Origin: a virus
Reading direction: 5' to 3' (one strand)
DNA: 31,963 nt
IMG/VR virus record: IMGVR_UViG_3300032797_000085
Span: 1 to 31,963 of that record
Of the stretch, positions 1 through 7,733 are shown in pieces (positions within the stretch are counted from its first letter, which is position 1; each line of letters begins with the position of its first letter). Position numbers and translations under genes: made by a program. The notes beneath the pieces are model-generated. The model searched no databases and had not been told where the DNA came from. It saw only the letters and a list, made by a program, of their open reading frames with translations.

Positions 1-1
1 T

Positions 2-487
2 AAGAGTGATACGGATAAAGAAGGATGGAAAAAGTATAGATGGGAACGCTTACCTAAAAATAGAGAATATTATAAAGAACATCGAGAAGAGATAAGTAAT
101 TATAGAAAGACTGACGAATATAAGAAAATAACTCGGGAGACAGCAAAAGAATGGTATCATAATAGAGGAGGACGAGAAAGTTATATTAAGCATAGGATGG
201 CTTGTCCTTGGGAAAGCCATTATAATAATATAAAACAACGACTATATCAAAAAAATAGCTCCGCATACAAAAGAGGCTATAAATATTATGCTGGGAAGGG
301 AATACAATTACTTATGACCTTGAAGGAAATAAAAGAACTTTATGTACGAGATGGTGCGGAGTTTATGAAAGAGCCTTGTATTCATAGGAAAGAATCTGAT
401 GGTCATTATACCTTTGAAAATTGTTGTTTTATGGAAACCAAAGACCATAGAAAACTACACGCAGAAATGCGTAAGAAGCCAGAATGA
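2..487 (+). CDS. HNH-type endonuclease-like protein, 5' end outside window
   Basis: The frame is open from the first bases of the window, so the gene begins upstream; 161 residues are visible. The N-terminal part is basic and rich in Tyr, Lys, Glu and Arg, as in many phage HNH proteins. The C-terminal half has the layout of that family: a W..xYNNIKQR helix, a YKYYAGKGI segment, and a CIHRKESDGHYTFENC block that corresponds to the usual LDRIDNDGNY..NCRW. The His of IHR would be the catalytic or metal-binding residue. Such proteins are often free-standing homing endonucleases in phages. An internal ATG at 197 exists but is unlikely to be the start because the similarity pattern continues upstream. 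Recognition is by motif pattern only. The stop overlaps the next gene by ATGA. Confidence 0.55.
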   Translation, partial: KSDTDKEGWKKYRWERLPKNREYYKEHREEISNYRKTDEYKKITRETAKEWYHNRGGRESYIKHRMACPWESHYNNIKQRLYQKNSSAYKRGYKYYAGKGIQLLMTLKEIKELYVRDGAEFMKEPCIHRKESDGHYTFENCCFMETKDHRKLHAEMRKKPE

Positions 488-585
488 GAAAACTACTTTG
501 CTTATTAGGATTTCATAAGTGGAAGCCATTCGTCCATATGATATATTTCTTTCAATGTAAATATTGTGGAAAGCTAAAGAGATGA
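484..585 (+). CDS. Small zinc-binding phage protein, DUF1660-like
   Basis: This 33-residue ORF starts with an ATGA overlap on the HNH-like gene and ends with an ATGA overlap on the methyltransferase. The product begins MRKLLCLLGFHKWK and ends CKYCGKLKR. A hydrophobic LLCLLGFHKW start with a C-terminal CxxC is typical of the small prophage proteins grouped as DUF1660. Cys, His and the CxxC pair could bind one zinc ion. The two coupled junctions argue that it is translated. Function is unknown. Confidence 0.6.
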   Translation: MRKLLCLLGFHKWKPFVHMIYFFQCKYCGKLKR

Positions 586-1289
586 ATAAGATATTTCAGG
601 GGGATTGCTTAAAGATATTGAGGAAGCTCCCGGATAGCTTCGTTGACTTGGTAGTTACCTCTCCTCCATATAATAAGCACTCCGCCGATAGGAAGTGTAG
701 CAAGGCCGACAGTTGGCAACAGGCCAACATAGATTATGGGGACTTCAAGGATGACCTCCCGGAAGAAGAATACCAAGCACAGCAGAAAGCAGTTATTAGG
801 GAACTCCTAAGAGTTCTAAAGCCTTCTGGTAGCATATTTTACAACCATAAGAACAGGATAGTCAACCATAGGATTATATCACCGGAACAGTGGTTATCCG
901 ACTTCATCATAAGGCAGGTTATCATATGGCACAGAGGGAACTCCCCCGCGCTTGAGCCTATTCGGTTTATGCCTACAGTGGAACAGATTTATTGGATTAC
1001 AAAGGAACAAAAGACACCATACTTCACAAGAGAGGGATTCCAGTTCCAAGACGTATGGCGTATCAACCCGGACAACGATAATGACCACCCGGCACCGTTC
1101 CCTATGGAGATACCCAGTAGGTGTATCATAGCAGCCTGTCCGGAGAACGGTATAGTGCTTGACCCTTATAGTGGCAGTGGAACTACTTTAATAGCAGCTA
1201 AAACAGCATATAGGAATTACGTGGGTATAGAGCTGAACCCCAAGTTCGTTGAGATGGCTGAAAAACGACTGAAAAGCTCAATGATATAA
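582..1289 (+). CDS. DNA methyltransferase, beta class (TSPPY type)
   Basis: This is a 235-residue S-adenosylmethionine-dependent DNA methyltransferase that modifies exocyclic amino groups. Motif IV, TSPPYN, lies at residues 26-31, and the SAM-binding motif I, DPYSGSGTT, at about 194-202, followed by YVGIEL (motif II). Motif IV before motif I is the beta-class order. SPPY is commoner in N4-cytosine enzymes but also occurs in N6-adenine enzymes, so the base is not settled. The ATG at 582, overlapping the preceding TGA, is preferred to a TTG at 564. No restriction partner is adjacent. It resembles the enzyme at 20697-21443, sharing the PDSFVDLVVTSPPYN block and RNYVGIEL, so the two are probably paralogues. 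Confidence 0.9.
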   Translation: MNKIFQGDCLKILRKLPDSFVDLVVTSPPYNKHSADRKCSKADSWQQANIDYGDFKDDLPEEEYQAQQKAVIRELLRVLKPSGSIFYNHKNRIVNHRIISPEQWLSDFIIRQVIIWHRGNSPALEPIRFMPTVEQIYWITKEQKTPYFTREGFQFQDVWRINPDNDNDHPAPFPMEIPSRCIIAACPENGIVLDPYSGSGTTLIAAKTAYRNYVGIELNPKFVEMAEKRLKSSMI

Positions 1290-1302
1290 GAGAGGACGGT
1301 GA

Positions 1303-1587
1303 ATGTTATTAAGTGAGAAAGCGAGAGATATACTTACTCGCATTAACGATTATCTGCCAGAATGGGCAGATTTTACAGTAAGGCAATACGGAACAATATA
1401 CCAAGCAACGATATTCATTGAAAGCTATTACTTTGACCCTTTCAAAGTCACCACCGAAAGCACGTGTCTTGATATAGCTTTGGAGCAGATACTTAAAATG
1501 CTTGAAACTTATTGGGTTTATAGTGAGGATGAATCAGAAAGACTTAACGAGTTATTACGAGAATTAGAACGGGACGGGATTACCTAG
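1303..1587 (+). CDS. Hypothetical protein, 94 aa
   Basis: An ATG at 1303 follows an AGAGGACGGTGA Shine-Dalgarno region 13 nt after the methyltransferase stop. The product is acidic with an aromatic, probably mixed alpha/beta core (DFTVRQYGTIYQATIFIESYYF) and a charged helical end (SERLNELLRELERDG). I do not recognise a family. Its last 8 nt overlap the 3' end of the convergent gene on the minus strand, so the leftmost plus-strand operon ends here. Confidence 0.65.
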   Translation: MLLSEKARDILTRINDYLPEWADFTVRQYGTIYQATIFIESYYFDPFKVTTESTCLDIALEQILKMLETYWVYSEDESERLNELLRELERDGIT

Positions 1588-2068
1588 TCCAATCTTCAAA
1601 ACCCGGACCACTTCCGGGTAGACGTAGCTGTTCGGGGAGATGCCACTCCCCACTCTTATTCTGCCTGCTTTTAACCAATACAAATACTCCTTCGGTGCCT
1701 GCTGTAAGCATATACTGAACGTCAGCAACTATTCCCTTAGCCCATCCCCACTCTCCAGGATACCAAACACGCGTTCCGCCTTTAAACTTTTTCTTAGTGT
1801 CTTTTACCCTATCAGCCAGCTCTTTCTTTCTCTGTTCCCTGTATTCTTCTCCACGTTTATCAAGCTCTTTTGGTTCGGCTGGCTTGAATATGTCCTCTAC
1901 TTTTCGGATAAGACTACCTTCGGCAAGGCCCCAGTTTAGGTTAATACCACGCATAGGAACTATGCTTTTGTTCTTTGGATTGGCGATACTATCCTGGTCG
2001 GCTTTGTTAAATGCCAAAGCTCCCTTAAATTTGGACGGTTTCTTGTGTACAATCCAAGACCCGCTCAT
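1580..2068 (-). CDS. Hypothetical protein, 162 aa, last gene of minus-strand block
   Basis: The ATG at 2068 lies 2 nt after the stop of the upstream gene. The middle (about residues 55-95) is highly charged and probably helical (KRGEEYREQRKKELADRVKD). The C-terminal third, RVWYPGEWGWAKGIVADV followed by EGVFVLVKSRQNK, looks like a small beta-barrel or SH3-like fold that could bind protein or nucleic acid; that is inference. The final codons form a GC-rich hairpin that may terminate the minus-strand operon. No family is recognised. Confidence 0.6.
   Translation of the reverse strand: MSGSWIVHKKPSKFKGALAFNKADQDSIANPKNKSIVPMRGINLNWGLAEGSLIRKVEDIFKPAEPKELDKRGEEYREQRKKELADRVKDTKKKFKGGTRVWYPGEWGWAKGIVADVQYMLTAGTEGVFVLVKSRQNKSGEWHLPEQLRLPGSGPGFEDWTR
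1601..1619 (-). terminator. Putative intrinsic terminator inside 3' end of the last minus-strand gene
   Basis: ACCCGGA (1601-1607) and TCCGGGT (1613-1619) form a perfect 7-bp stem with a 5-nt loop. Read on the minus strand the stem runs into TTTTGAAG, a short U tract. It sits where plus- and minus-strand genes converge. The U tract is short and the hairpin is coding sequence, so this is tentative. Confidence 0.35.
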
Positions 2069-2070
2069 AA

Positions 2071-2337
2071 CTATCCGCTGATATTTTCTATTAGTCTTAC
2101 GCTACACCCGGCGGTTGAATATCCCCATATAGCGCCCGCGTAATCTTTCAGGTCTATTCTTGATAAAACACTTGGGGCTACCTGAATTGCGAATCCTGTA
2201 AGGTTAGTTACAGTGGCGTCTCCACCGATATATAGGACATCTGCTCCCTCGTTTTCAAGGAATACTGGATCCCCGAATCCGGTTGTTGCTATTAGTTTTG
2301 CTGTTGCGGCTGCGAGTGTTACTACTCTCGTAATCAT
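2071..2337 (-). CDS. Small beta-rich protein, possible capsid decoration or fibre domain
   Basis: The 88-residue product is uncharged and beta-rich, with no Cys pairs or catalytic motif. It follows a layout seen in small phage virion proteins: a VTLAAATAKL strand, LENEGADVLYIGGD, then TNLTGFAIQVAPS, and a final WGYSTAGCSVRLIENI. Such GGD...G-x-P/I...S/A-G...VR patterns occur in small jelly-roll proteins of virions, but I cannot name a family. It starts by ATGA overlap with the nucleotidyltransferase-like gene. If structural, it is the only visible virion gene here. Confidence 0.55.
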   Translation of the reverse strand: MITRVVTLAAATAKLIATTGFGDPVFLENEGADVLYIGGDATVTNLTGFAIQVAPSVLSRIDLKDYAGAIWGYSTAGCSVRLIENISG

Positions 2338-3236
2338 TTTACTTCCTCCGGTTTATTTTTCATTTCTCTACCTTCTGCTTCGTATTCCGCTACCAACTGA
2401 TTAAACTTTGATAGGACTTGGTTCTTTATCTCCGCGCCTTCGTGTTCTAACCATTGCATCATAGTTTCTACTGATTCTGTTATACTTCTGTCTACTTGGT
2501 CATTCTTAAAGACTATCTTACAAGCTTCGTCGGGGTCGATAGTTACGAGTTCTTTGTCCGCTTCTCCGCCCCATATATCCTTTCGTTCTACCAACTTAAA
2601 TAGCCCAGTTTTGGTCCAAGAATATCCTCTCGCGTGTGCTATAAGCCCTATCAATATGTTTCTGGCAGCTCCTTTCCAAGCACTATCTTTAGGGGACTCG
2701 TACCAGTGATACCTCCACACGTACATAGTGTCGTTCTCGGCAAGTATAAGATCTACTTGGACCTTCTGTCCTGTCAGTTGGTTATCGTTGTCTATTATAG
2801 GGAATAGGAACGAGAACATATCAAAGAGAAAGTCCCTGCCTTTCTCGGCCAAATCTCTTATAGGAAACCCTTCAAGGTATATCCAATCATATATAGTGTT
2901 TTTAAAGTCATTGACATTATCAAATGGTCTGACTGGTTTTATCAATATATCCATATCGCCAAGTGTCGGCTTGGACAGATAGAGTGTGGACCCGACTGGT
3001 TGAACCGTTTCTATATCTATGAATCCTGATTTATCGAGTAGGTTTACTATCTGGCGGAGTGTGGTAGGAACGAATTCCCTAGGAATTCTTGAAGCCATAA
3101 CTACACCTTCGGCAGTTTTAAACGCAAGTCCTCCCTCTTCGATAGAGGTAGGCATCGTGCTGAATCTCTGCGTTGAACCATATCCGTCGGCTATTTGTTC
3201 TAATAGGAGCGACAACTTTAAGTCTAGATAGTCCAT
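2334..3236 (-). CDS. Predicted nucleotidyltransferase-fold protein (Pol beta superfamily)
   Basis: The 300-residue product carries the signature of the polymerase-beta-like nucleotidyltransferase superfamily. G82-S83 (VGSTLYL) is followed by GDMDILI with D94 and D96 as candidate metal ligands, and KVQVDLIL supplies a third carboxylate, D162. These enzymes transfer a nucleotide from NTP to protein, small molecule or nucleic acid; the acceptor here is unknown. The C-terminal region (about 175-300) is helical and may form a substrate-binding domain. The start is the ATG at 3236, and the gene ends by ATGA overlap with the beta-rich protein. The motif spacing is convincing, but overall family assignment needs a profile search. 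Confidence 0.55.
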   Translation of the reverse strand: MDYLDLKLSLLLEQIADGYGSTQRFSTMPTSIEEGGLAFKTAEGVVMASRIPREFVPTTLRQIVNLLDKSGFIDIETVQPVGSTLYLSKPTLGDMDILIKPVRPFDNVNDFKNTIYDWIYLEGFPIRDLAEKGRDFLFDMFSFLFPIIDNDNQLTGQKVQVDLILAENDTMYVWRYHWYESPKDSAWKGAARNILIGLIAHARGYSWTKTGLFKLVERKDIWGGEADKELVTIDPDEACKIVFKNDQVDRSITESVETMMQWLEHEGAEIKNQVLSKFNQLVAEYEAEGREMKNKPEEVK

Positions 3237-3250
3237 ATAACTATATTTAG

Positions 3251-3973
3251 TTAGATTAGGACCCCGTTATTTATCCTATCTTTGGCAAAGCCCATATACT
3301 CTTCGTTGAGCTCTATGCCTATGAAGCTCCTATTAAGCTTTTTTGCGGCTACTCCGGTAGTGCCACTTCCCATAAACGGGTCAAGAACTGTATCCCCCTC
3401 TTTTGTGGAGTACTTTATAAGTTCCTCCATTAACCATACCGGTTTCTGGGTCGGGTGTTTTGTCCGTTCGTGGCCAGCTACTATCGGGTGGTAAAAACAA
3501 TTGCAATGCTGTCCGTTCTCCCACCTAAAACTATCGTGTCCTTTCTCCTTGTGTGCGAGAAAAAATAGTTCTGTGGCGTGCATATATTTTACCTTACGTA
3601 CTTGGGGAACGGGGTTGGATTTAATCCAGACACACGTTTGTCGGTAAACCATACCACTACTTCTTACCATACGTCGTATATCGGACAAGTATCTATCGGA
3701 AGTAAAGCAGTAGAACGTACCACTCGGCTTTAATACACGTTTGGTTTCGTTCACCAACTGACCGATAAGGGATAAGAAGTCTTCATCAGAGAACTTATCC
3801 CATTCAGCTTCTAATGCTATTTTCCTTGATACACCGTCTTTGTATCGTGTATCGTAGACCGGAACAATACCCTCCGCTATGTTATATGGTGGGTCGGTAA
3901 GGACCAAATCTATTGATCCGTCGGGTATCTCTTTAATCTTTTGTAAGCAATCACCTTGTATAAGTGTTATCAT
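3251..3973 (-). CDS. DNA methyltransferase, beta class (DPPY type), probably N6-adenine
   Basis: This 240-residue enzyme begins MITLIQGDCLQKIKEIP and has motif IV TDPPYN at residues 26-31, motif X-like HPTQKPVWLMEELI, and motif I DPFMGSGTT at about 198-206, then FIGIELN. The order makes it beta class, and DPPY favours N6-adenine. It overlaps the acidic gene upstream by ATGA and lies 15 nt before the nucleotidyltransferase-like gene. It is the only DNA methyltransferase on the minus strand, well away from the plus-strand island. No endonuclease gene accompanies it. Confidence 0.9.
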   Translation of the reverse strand: MITLIQGDCLQKIKEIPDGSIDLVLTDPPYNIAEGIVPVYDTRYKDGVSRKIALEAEWDKFSDEDFLSLIGQLVNETKRVLKPSGTFYCFTSDRYLSDIRRMVRSSGMVYRQTCVWIKSNPVPQVRKVKYMHATELFFLAHKEKGHDSFRWENGQHCNCFYHPIVAGHERTKHPTQKPVWLMEELIKYSTKEGDTVLDPFMGSGTTGVAAKKLNRSFIGIELNEEYMGFAKDRINNGVLI

Positions 3974-4140
3974 TCTTCCTCGTCTTTTGGGTAATCTTCG
4001 TCTGGAAACGACTCATTCAAGTCGTCAAGATCTTCTAAATACTCGTCATCATCGCCATTTACTTCCTCGTAAATCGACGTTTTCTTTTTAGGCGGTTCTA
4101 TGTTCTTATTCCGCTTGAAACTGATCTTCTGCTTTGCCAA
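3970..4140 (-). CDS. Small acidic protein, 56 aa, TTG start
   Basis: This ORF fills the gap between the ribonucleotide reductase and the methyltransferase. The start is a TTG at 4140 with AGGAGG about 10 nt upstream. The product begins MAKQKISFKRNKN and turns very acidic after residue 24, with clusters such as DDDEYLEDLDDLNE and DEDYPKDEEE. It ends by ATGA overlap with the methyltransferase start. The basic head and acidic tail suggest a disordered nucleic-acid mimic or interaction peptide, but no function can be assigned. Confidence 0.7.
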   Translation of the reverse strand: MAKQKISFKRNKNIEPPKKKTSIYEEVNGDDDEYLEDLDDLNESFPDEDYPKDEEE

Positions 4141-4155
4141 CTTCCTATATCCTCC

Positions 4156-6351
4156 TTATGTACATTGTGACCATCCACACTGGGGACACTTGACACAGCC
4201 TTCGCTGTATTCAACTGGCGCCCCACAATCCTGGCACATTGTATGGTTGGTCTTTTCTACTATATTCTTTACTGGTGTTCCCTTTTCTTCCATATATCTT
4301 TTTAATGCCTTTGCTATGGCATCTGAACAGGATAATACCTTTTTAGGGCCCATACCAGCTGCCCTATGACATCCAATAGATAAGAGTTGCCTTATTATCT
4401 TATCCGGAGGTATTCTATTTCTGAATGATAAAGATACCATCCTTCCCAAGGCTTCCATATTTGCCTTAGGACAGTTCCCTCCCTTGCCTATTGTAGCGAA
4501 CAGCTCCACCGGAACGCCGGCTTCTGATTCGCATATGTTTATGAATAATCCACCACATCCGGTTACCATCTTGTAGTTCTTACCAACAGTGACGTCCGGA
4601 CGTTTTAGTTCCTCCGGTATTACTATCTCTACTTCTTTCTTTTTTCCGTAGCTCTTTGAGGTGGTTAATGGTTGTTCCTCTTTGCTACCATCCCTATATA
4701 CTGTGATACCCTTTAATCCCTCCTCAAATGCCATACGATACGCCCTGTCCACATCCTCTTTAGGAGCGTCTTTTGGCAGGTTGATTGTCTTGGATACGGC
4801 ATTACAGACGTGTTTCTGGAAAGAAGATTGCATCCTGATATGGCCTTCCAATGGTACTTCTTGCGCGGTTACAAACACCTTTCTTATATCAGAGGGTATT
4901 TCGTCTATTCCTGTCAGAATTCCACCGTTATCTGCTATCTTTTGGATTAGCTTCTTGTTGTGTATTTCCTTCTCTTTTAACTTTTCCTCAAGATATTTAT
5001 TAACATAAAACAATTTCTCTCCTTCGCATACCGTCTTTGTAAAGGCTAAAGAGAAGTTCGGCTCTATCCCAGACGAACAATCTGCTATGATACTTAACGT
5101 TCCGGTGGGAGCTATGGTTATGAGTGTTGCGTTTCTTCTCGGCTCTTCGTCCTTATATATAGACTTACCGAACTCCGGGAAAGGGCCACGTTTCTTTGCA
5201 AGGTAGTGTGTAGATTCCAAAGCACAATCTTTTACAAACTTCATTACCTTTCGTGCTATCCGTAATGATTGGCCGGACCCGTATGCTATACCAGCCATAG
5301 TCAGAAGGTCAGCCCATCCCATTATTCCAAGACCGACCTTTCTTGTCCTGTCGCTGGCTTCCTTTATCTGCTGTAAAGGGAGCTTGTTCATAGTGATAAC
5401 GTTGTCCAAGAACCTTATTGCCGTATCAATATCCTTTGCTAACTCTTTTTCTGTAAGCAGAGTATCGCTTCGTTTGCTGAAATACTTTGATAGATTTATG
5501 GATCCGAGATTACAAGATTCGTAGTCGTTTAAGGGCTGTTCTCCGCAGGGGTTAGTTGACTTTATAGGACTATCAGGTATAGGATTATGTCTATTTATTT
5601 CGTCTATGAATATGATTCCTGGATCTCCTTTTTTCCACGCATTCTCTACGAGCTTGTCCCATACTATCTTAGCCTCAAGCTTGCCTACCGGTTGTTTAGT
5701 GTGAGGGTCTACTAGGTCATAGGATTCACCATTCTCCAAAGCCTCCATAAACTTATCAGTTATGGCTACGGATATATTGAAGTTTGGGAATAGGCCGTCT
5801 TTCTTACACTCCATAAACTGCATTATTTCTGGGTGGTCTACACGTAGAGCTGCTAGAGCAGCTCCTCGTCTTTTTCCTCCCTGCTTTATAGTATCCACAG
5901 TAACGTCGAATACTCTCATAAAGCTTATAACACCGGAGGCTACTCCTTGCGTTGATTGGACTATGGATCCTGCAGGACGAATTGCCGAAAAGTCAAACCC
6001 ACAACCTCCACCACTCTTATAGACTAACGCAGAGTCGTTTACTGACTTGAATATTCCGTCCATACTGTCCGGTATCGGTATTACAAAACACGCCGAAAGC
6101 TGTTGCATATCTGTTCCAGCATTCATTAGGGTAGGGCTATTAGGTAGGAACTTAAGCTCTGCCATTATTCGGTAGAACTCTTCTTCGTAATATTTTCTGT
6201 CTTTTTCGTCTGTCTCTGCTGATGCTATGTTTATCGCAACTCTCTTGAATAGCTCCTCCGGTGTCTCTATTACTTCTCCCTTTGTGTTCTTTCTCAAATA
6301 CCTCTTTTCAAAGACCTTTAACGCGTTCTCGCTCAAGTGTACTTTAGTCAT
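4156..6351 (-). CDS. nrdJ: Adenosylcobalamin-dependent (class II) ribonucleotide reductase
   Basis: The 731-residue product reduces ribonucleotides to deoxyribonucleotides and so supplies DNA precursors in the infected cell. The active-site loop NPCGE places the thiyl-radical Cys at C269 with N267 and E271. C88 (LSACFVIP) and C280 (ESCNLGSIN), 11 residues after C269, form the redox pair. The PTGTLSIIADCSSGIEPNF block is characteristic of NrdJ. The C-terminus has CxxC pairs (MCQDCG, KCPQCGWSQC) for zinc and thiol relay. The start ATG at 6351 follows AGGAGA. It is coupled to small membrane-peptide genes upstream. A class II enzyme needs cobalamin but neither oxygen nor a small subunit, and none is visible. 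Confidence 0.95.
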   Translation of the reverse strand: MTKVHLSENALKVFEKRYLRKNTKGEVIETPEELFKRVAINIASAETDEKDRKYYEEEFYRIMAELKFLPNSPTLMNAGTDMQQLSACFVIPIPDSMDGIFKSVNDSALVYKSGGGCGFDFSAIRPAGSIVQSTQGVASGVISFMRVFDVTVDTIKQGGKRRGAALAALRVDHPEIMQFMECKKDGLFPNFNISVAITDKFMEALENGESYDLVDPHTKQPVGKLEAKIVWDKLVENAWKKGDPGIIFIDEINRHNPIPDSPIKSTNPCGEQPLNDYESCNLGSINLSKYFSKRSDTLLTEKELAKDIDTAIRFLDNVITMNKLPLQQIKEASDRTRKVGLGIMGWADLLTMAGIAYGSGQSLRIARKVMKFVKDCALESTHYLAKKRGPFPEFGKSIYKDEEPRRNATLITIAPTGTLSIIADCSSGIEPNFSLAFTKTVCEGEKLFYVNKYLEEKLKEKEIHNKKLIQKIADNGGILTGIDEIPSDIRKVFVTAQEVPLEGHIRMQSSFQKHVCNAVSKTINLPKDAPKEDVDRAYRMAFEEGLKGITVYRDGSKEEQPLTTSKSYGKKKEVEIVIPEELKRPDVTVGKNYKMVTGCGGLFINICESEAGVPVELFATIGKGGNCPKANMEALGRMVSLSFRNRIPPDKIIRQLLSIGCHRAAGMGPKKVLSCSDAIAKALKRYMEEKGTPVKNIVEKTNHTMCQDCGAPVEYSEGCVKCPQCGWSQCT

Positions 6352-6359
6352 CTACTCTC

Positions 6360-6470
6360 CTAATCATACGGGACGAAATCCTTATCGTCAGGCTGATGTA
6401 TCCAAATAATAATTACAATAACCGCTAGGCATAATCCTACAAACTCTAAACAATTCCTTATTATCTTCAT
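6360..6470 (-). CDS. Small single-pass membrane protein, 36 aa
   Basis: The ATG at 6470 overlaps the stop of the preceding membrane peptide by ATGA. The product is a short positive N-terminus, a hydrophobic segment at about residues 8-24 (FVGLCLAVIVIIIWI), and an acidic tail HQPDDKDFVPYD, probably with the N-terminus inside the cell. It ends 8 nt before the ribonucleotide reductase start. Function is unknown. Confidence 0.6.
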   Translation of the reverse strand: MKIIRNCLEFVGLCLAVIVIIIWIHQPDDKDFVPYD

Positions 6471-6544
6471 AGTTTAACGAATATAAGCAGGAACAAGATA
6501 AACCAAAAGATATACTCCATTAACTCTTTTGTTTGCTTTTTCAT
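6467..6544 (-). CDS. Tiny membrane peptide, 25 aa
   Basis: The ATG at 6544 opens MKKQTKELMEYIF followed by a hydrophobic stretch to residue 23. It lies 8 nt after the stop of the 213-residue gene and overlaps the next membrane peptide by ATGA. The upstream Shine-Dalgarno is weak. The coupled arrangement and the typical basic-head, hydrophobic-tail pattern support expression, but an ORF this short may be chance. Confidence 0.45.
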   Translation of the reverse strand: MKKQTKELMEYIFWFILFLLIFVKL

Positions 6545-6552
6545 ATATTCTG

Positions 6553-7194
6553 CTACGATATGTTACATTCGGCCCCCAATATGGACACGCAAAATGTCCT
6601 CAATTTTTTACCTATTTTTATATACGTTCTTAAGCTTTCAAGGCTTTCCGGTGATGGAACGTCTCTTTTAACGTCGGCATCCAGACTATCGTAATATTCC
6701 GGATACGATTTTATAACAGCCAGAAACGGCTTTGTTATCTGCTTTGTTACTATCCACGTATAGCTTCTTGGGATACCTGAAGGCTGGTCGTTAAACATTA
6801 GAACGTCTTTATAAGAGGGAATACCAAGCTCTACCATCTTCTTATTCATAAACAGGATAGAGCTTTTCAAGGAATCAAGAATAATATCTTTGAACTGCGG
6901 ATCCTTCTCTTTTGAAACGTCTACATCACGCCCCTCTAAAAACTCTGTATACCGTGTAATCGCTTTCTCGGTAACCAACCACGACGGAGAACACTGTCTA
7001 TTAAACTTATGTGCGAAATAGAACTGTGCTTCTACGTATAGGTCTTGGTCTATCTGTGGACACCTGTTAAATAACTCTACCGCTTCCTCAAAGAACTTAT
7101 TATGAGCAGGCGACAGGTTACGGAATTTGTTTGTATATTTGAATTGATACCTCTTAAACTTCTCGGCCAAATGCTGGACTGCTAGTTCTTTCAT
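6553..7194 (-). CDS. Hypothetical phage protein, 213 aa
   Basis: The product is soluble, mixed and mostly helical. The block DLYVEAQFYFAHKFNRQCSPSWLVTEKA followed by RYTEFL resembles phage proteins of unknown function with a YV.AQF...P...L...KA..RY pattern, but I cannot name a family. The start ATG at 7194 has no Shine-Dalgarno; a TATTAATAT box ends only 5 nt before it, so the message may be leaderless. It is the first gene of a transcription unit running through the membrane peptides and ribonucleotide reductase. Confidence 0.7.
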   Translation of the reverse strand: MKELAVQHLAEKFKRYQFKYTNKFRNLSPAHNKFFEEAVELFNRCPQIDQDLYVEAQFYFAHKFNRQCSPSWLVTEKAITRYTEFLEGRDVDVSKEKDPQFKDIILDSLKSSILFMNKKMVELGIPSYKDVLMFNDQPSGIPRSYTWIVTKQITKPFLAVIKSYPEYYDSLDADVKRDVPSPESLESLRTYIKIGKKLRTFCVSILGAECNIS

Positions 7195-7199
7195 ATATT

Positions 7200-7230
7200 A
7201 TATTAATACAACTTTATGTAGAAAAATCCA
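7200..7230 (-). promoter_or_regulatory. Bipartite phage promoter candidate P1
   Basis: On the minus strand TGGATTTTTC (7230-7221) is followed after 12 nt by TATTAATAT (7208-7200), the architecture shared by five other sites here. It drives the gene starting at 7194, with 5 nt between the box and ATG. It overlaps the 3' end of the 7214-7498 gene. Confidence 0.6.
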
Positions 7231-7498
7231 TTTCTTCTGATTCACGCTCATAGTCCTCGTCGGACTTTTCACTGACTTTATACTTCTCTATCAACGGCAT
7301 CCACTTCCTATAATTCTCAAGATATTCCTCGTACATCTTTCTGTTCATCCAATGGTAGTCGCCTTCTTCAAAGAAATAGATAATGTGGTCGGCATTATAC
7401 CAGTTATAATCTTCGTTATCTATACCCTCATCTTTCCAGATGCAGTATGCTATCTCCTTAACGAGATTTTCTCTTTCTTTTAGAACCCACCCTCTCAT
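7214..7498 (-). CDS. Hypothetical acidic protein, 94 aa
   Basis: The product is rich in Trp, Tyr and Glu (YCIWKDEGIDNEDYNWYNADH) and ends in an acidic, Ser-rich tail. It is probably helical and soluble. The start ATG at 7498 lies inside the 3' end of the upstream gene with a 41-nt overlap in a different frame, implying translational coupling. No family is recognised. The 3' end carries the upstream box of promoter P1. Confidence 0.6.
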   Translation of the reverse strand: MRGWVLKERENLVKEIAYCIWKDEGIDNEDYNWYNADHIIYFFEEGDYHWMNRKMYEEYLENYRKWMPLIEKYKVSEKSDEDYERESEEMDFST

Positions 7499-7733
7499 TT
7501 AAGTAAGTAATCCTTTTGACTATCCCGACTGGGATAGAAATTGATACGCAATGCGTAATATCGAAGTCCGGAGGAGTTAGGTTTACCAATATCAACCTCT
7601 CTCTGTCCTTTTTGAATAGAAATCCCACAGATTGCATCGTCGGTAGGGAGCTGGGCTGGCTTCTTATGTCAGCAACGGCATCTACCCAGTCCACTATTAC
7701 TGGTCTATACTTTTTTGAACGGGAGTTTGTCAT
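7458..7733 (-). CDS. Conserved-type small phage protein (WVDAV...IP.G), 91 aa
   Basis: The pattern VIVDWVDAVADI, then SVGFLFKKDRERLILV, then SISIPVGIVKRITYL matches a small phage protein type with a W-D/E-D motif, an SVGWLL segment and a C-terminal IP...I..I..L strand; its function is unknown. I choose ATG 7733, which has AGGA 7 nt upstream. A GTG at 7763 would add ten residues, lie deeper inside the DHH gene and lack a better ribosome site. The gene overlaps both neighbours, 29 nt upstream and 41 nt downstream. The C-terminus is basic (GSKRKRKSR). Confidence 0.65.
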   Translation of the reverse strand: MTNSRSKKYRPVIVDWVDAVADIRSQPSSLPTMQSVGFLFKKDRERLILVNLTPPDFDITHCVSISIPVGIVKRITYLNERVGSKRKRKSR

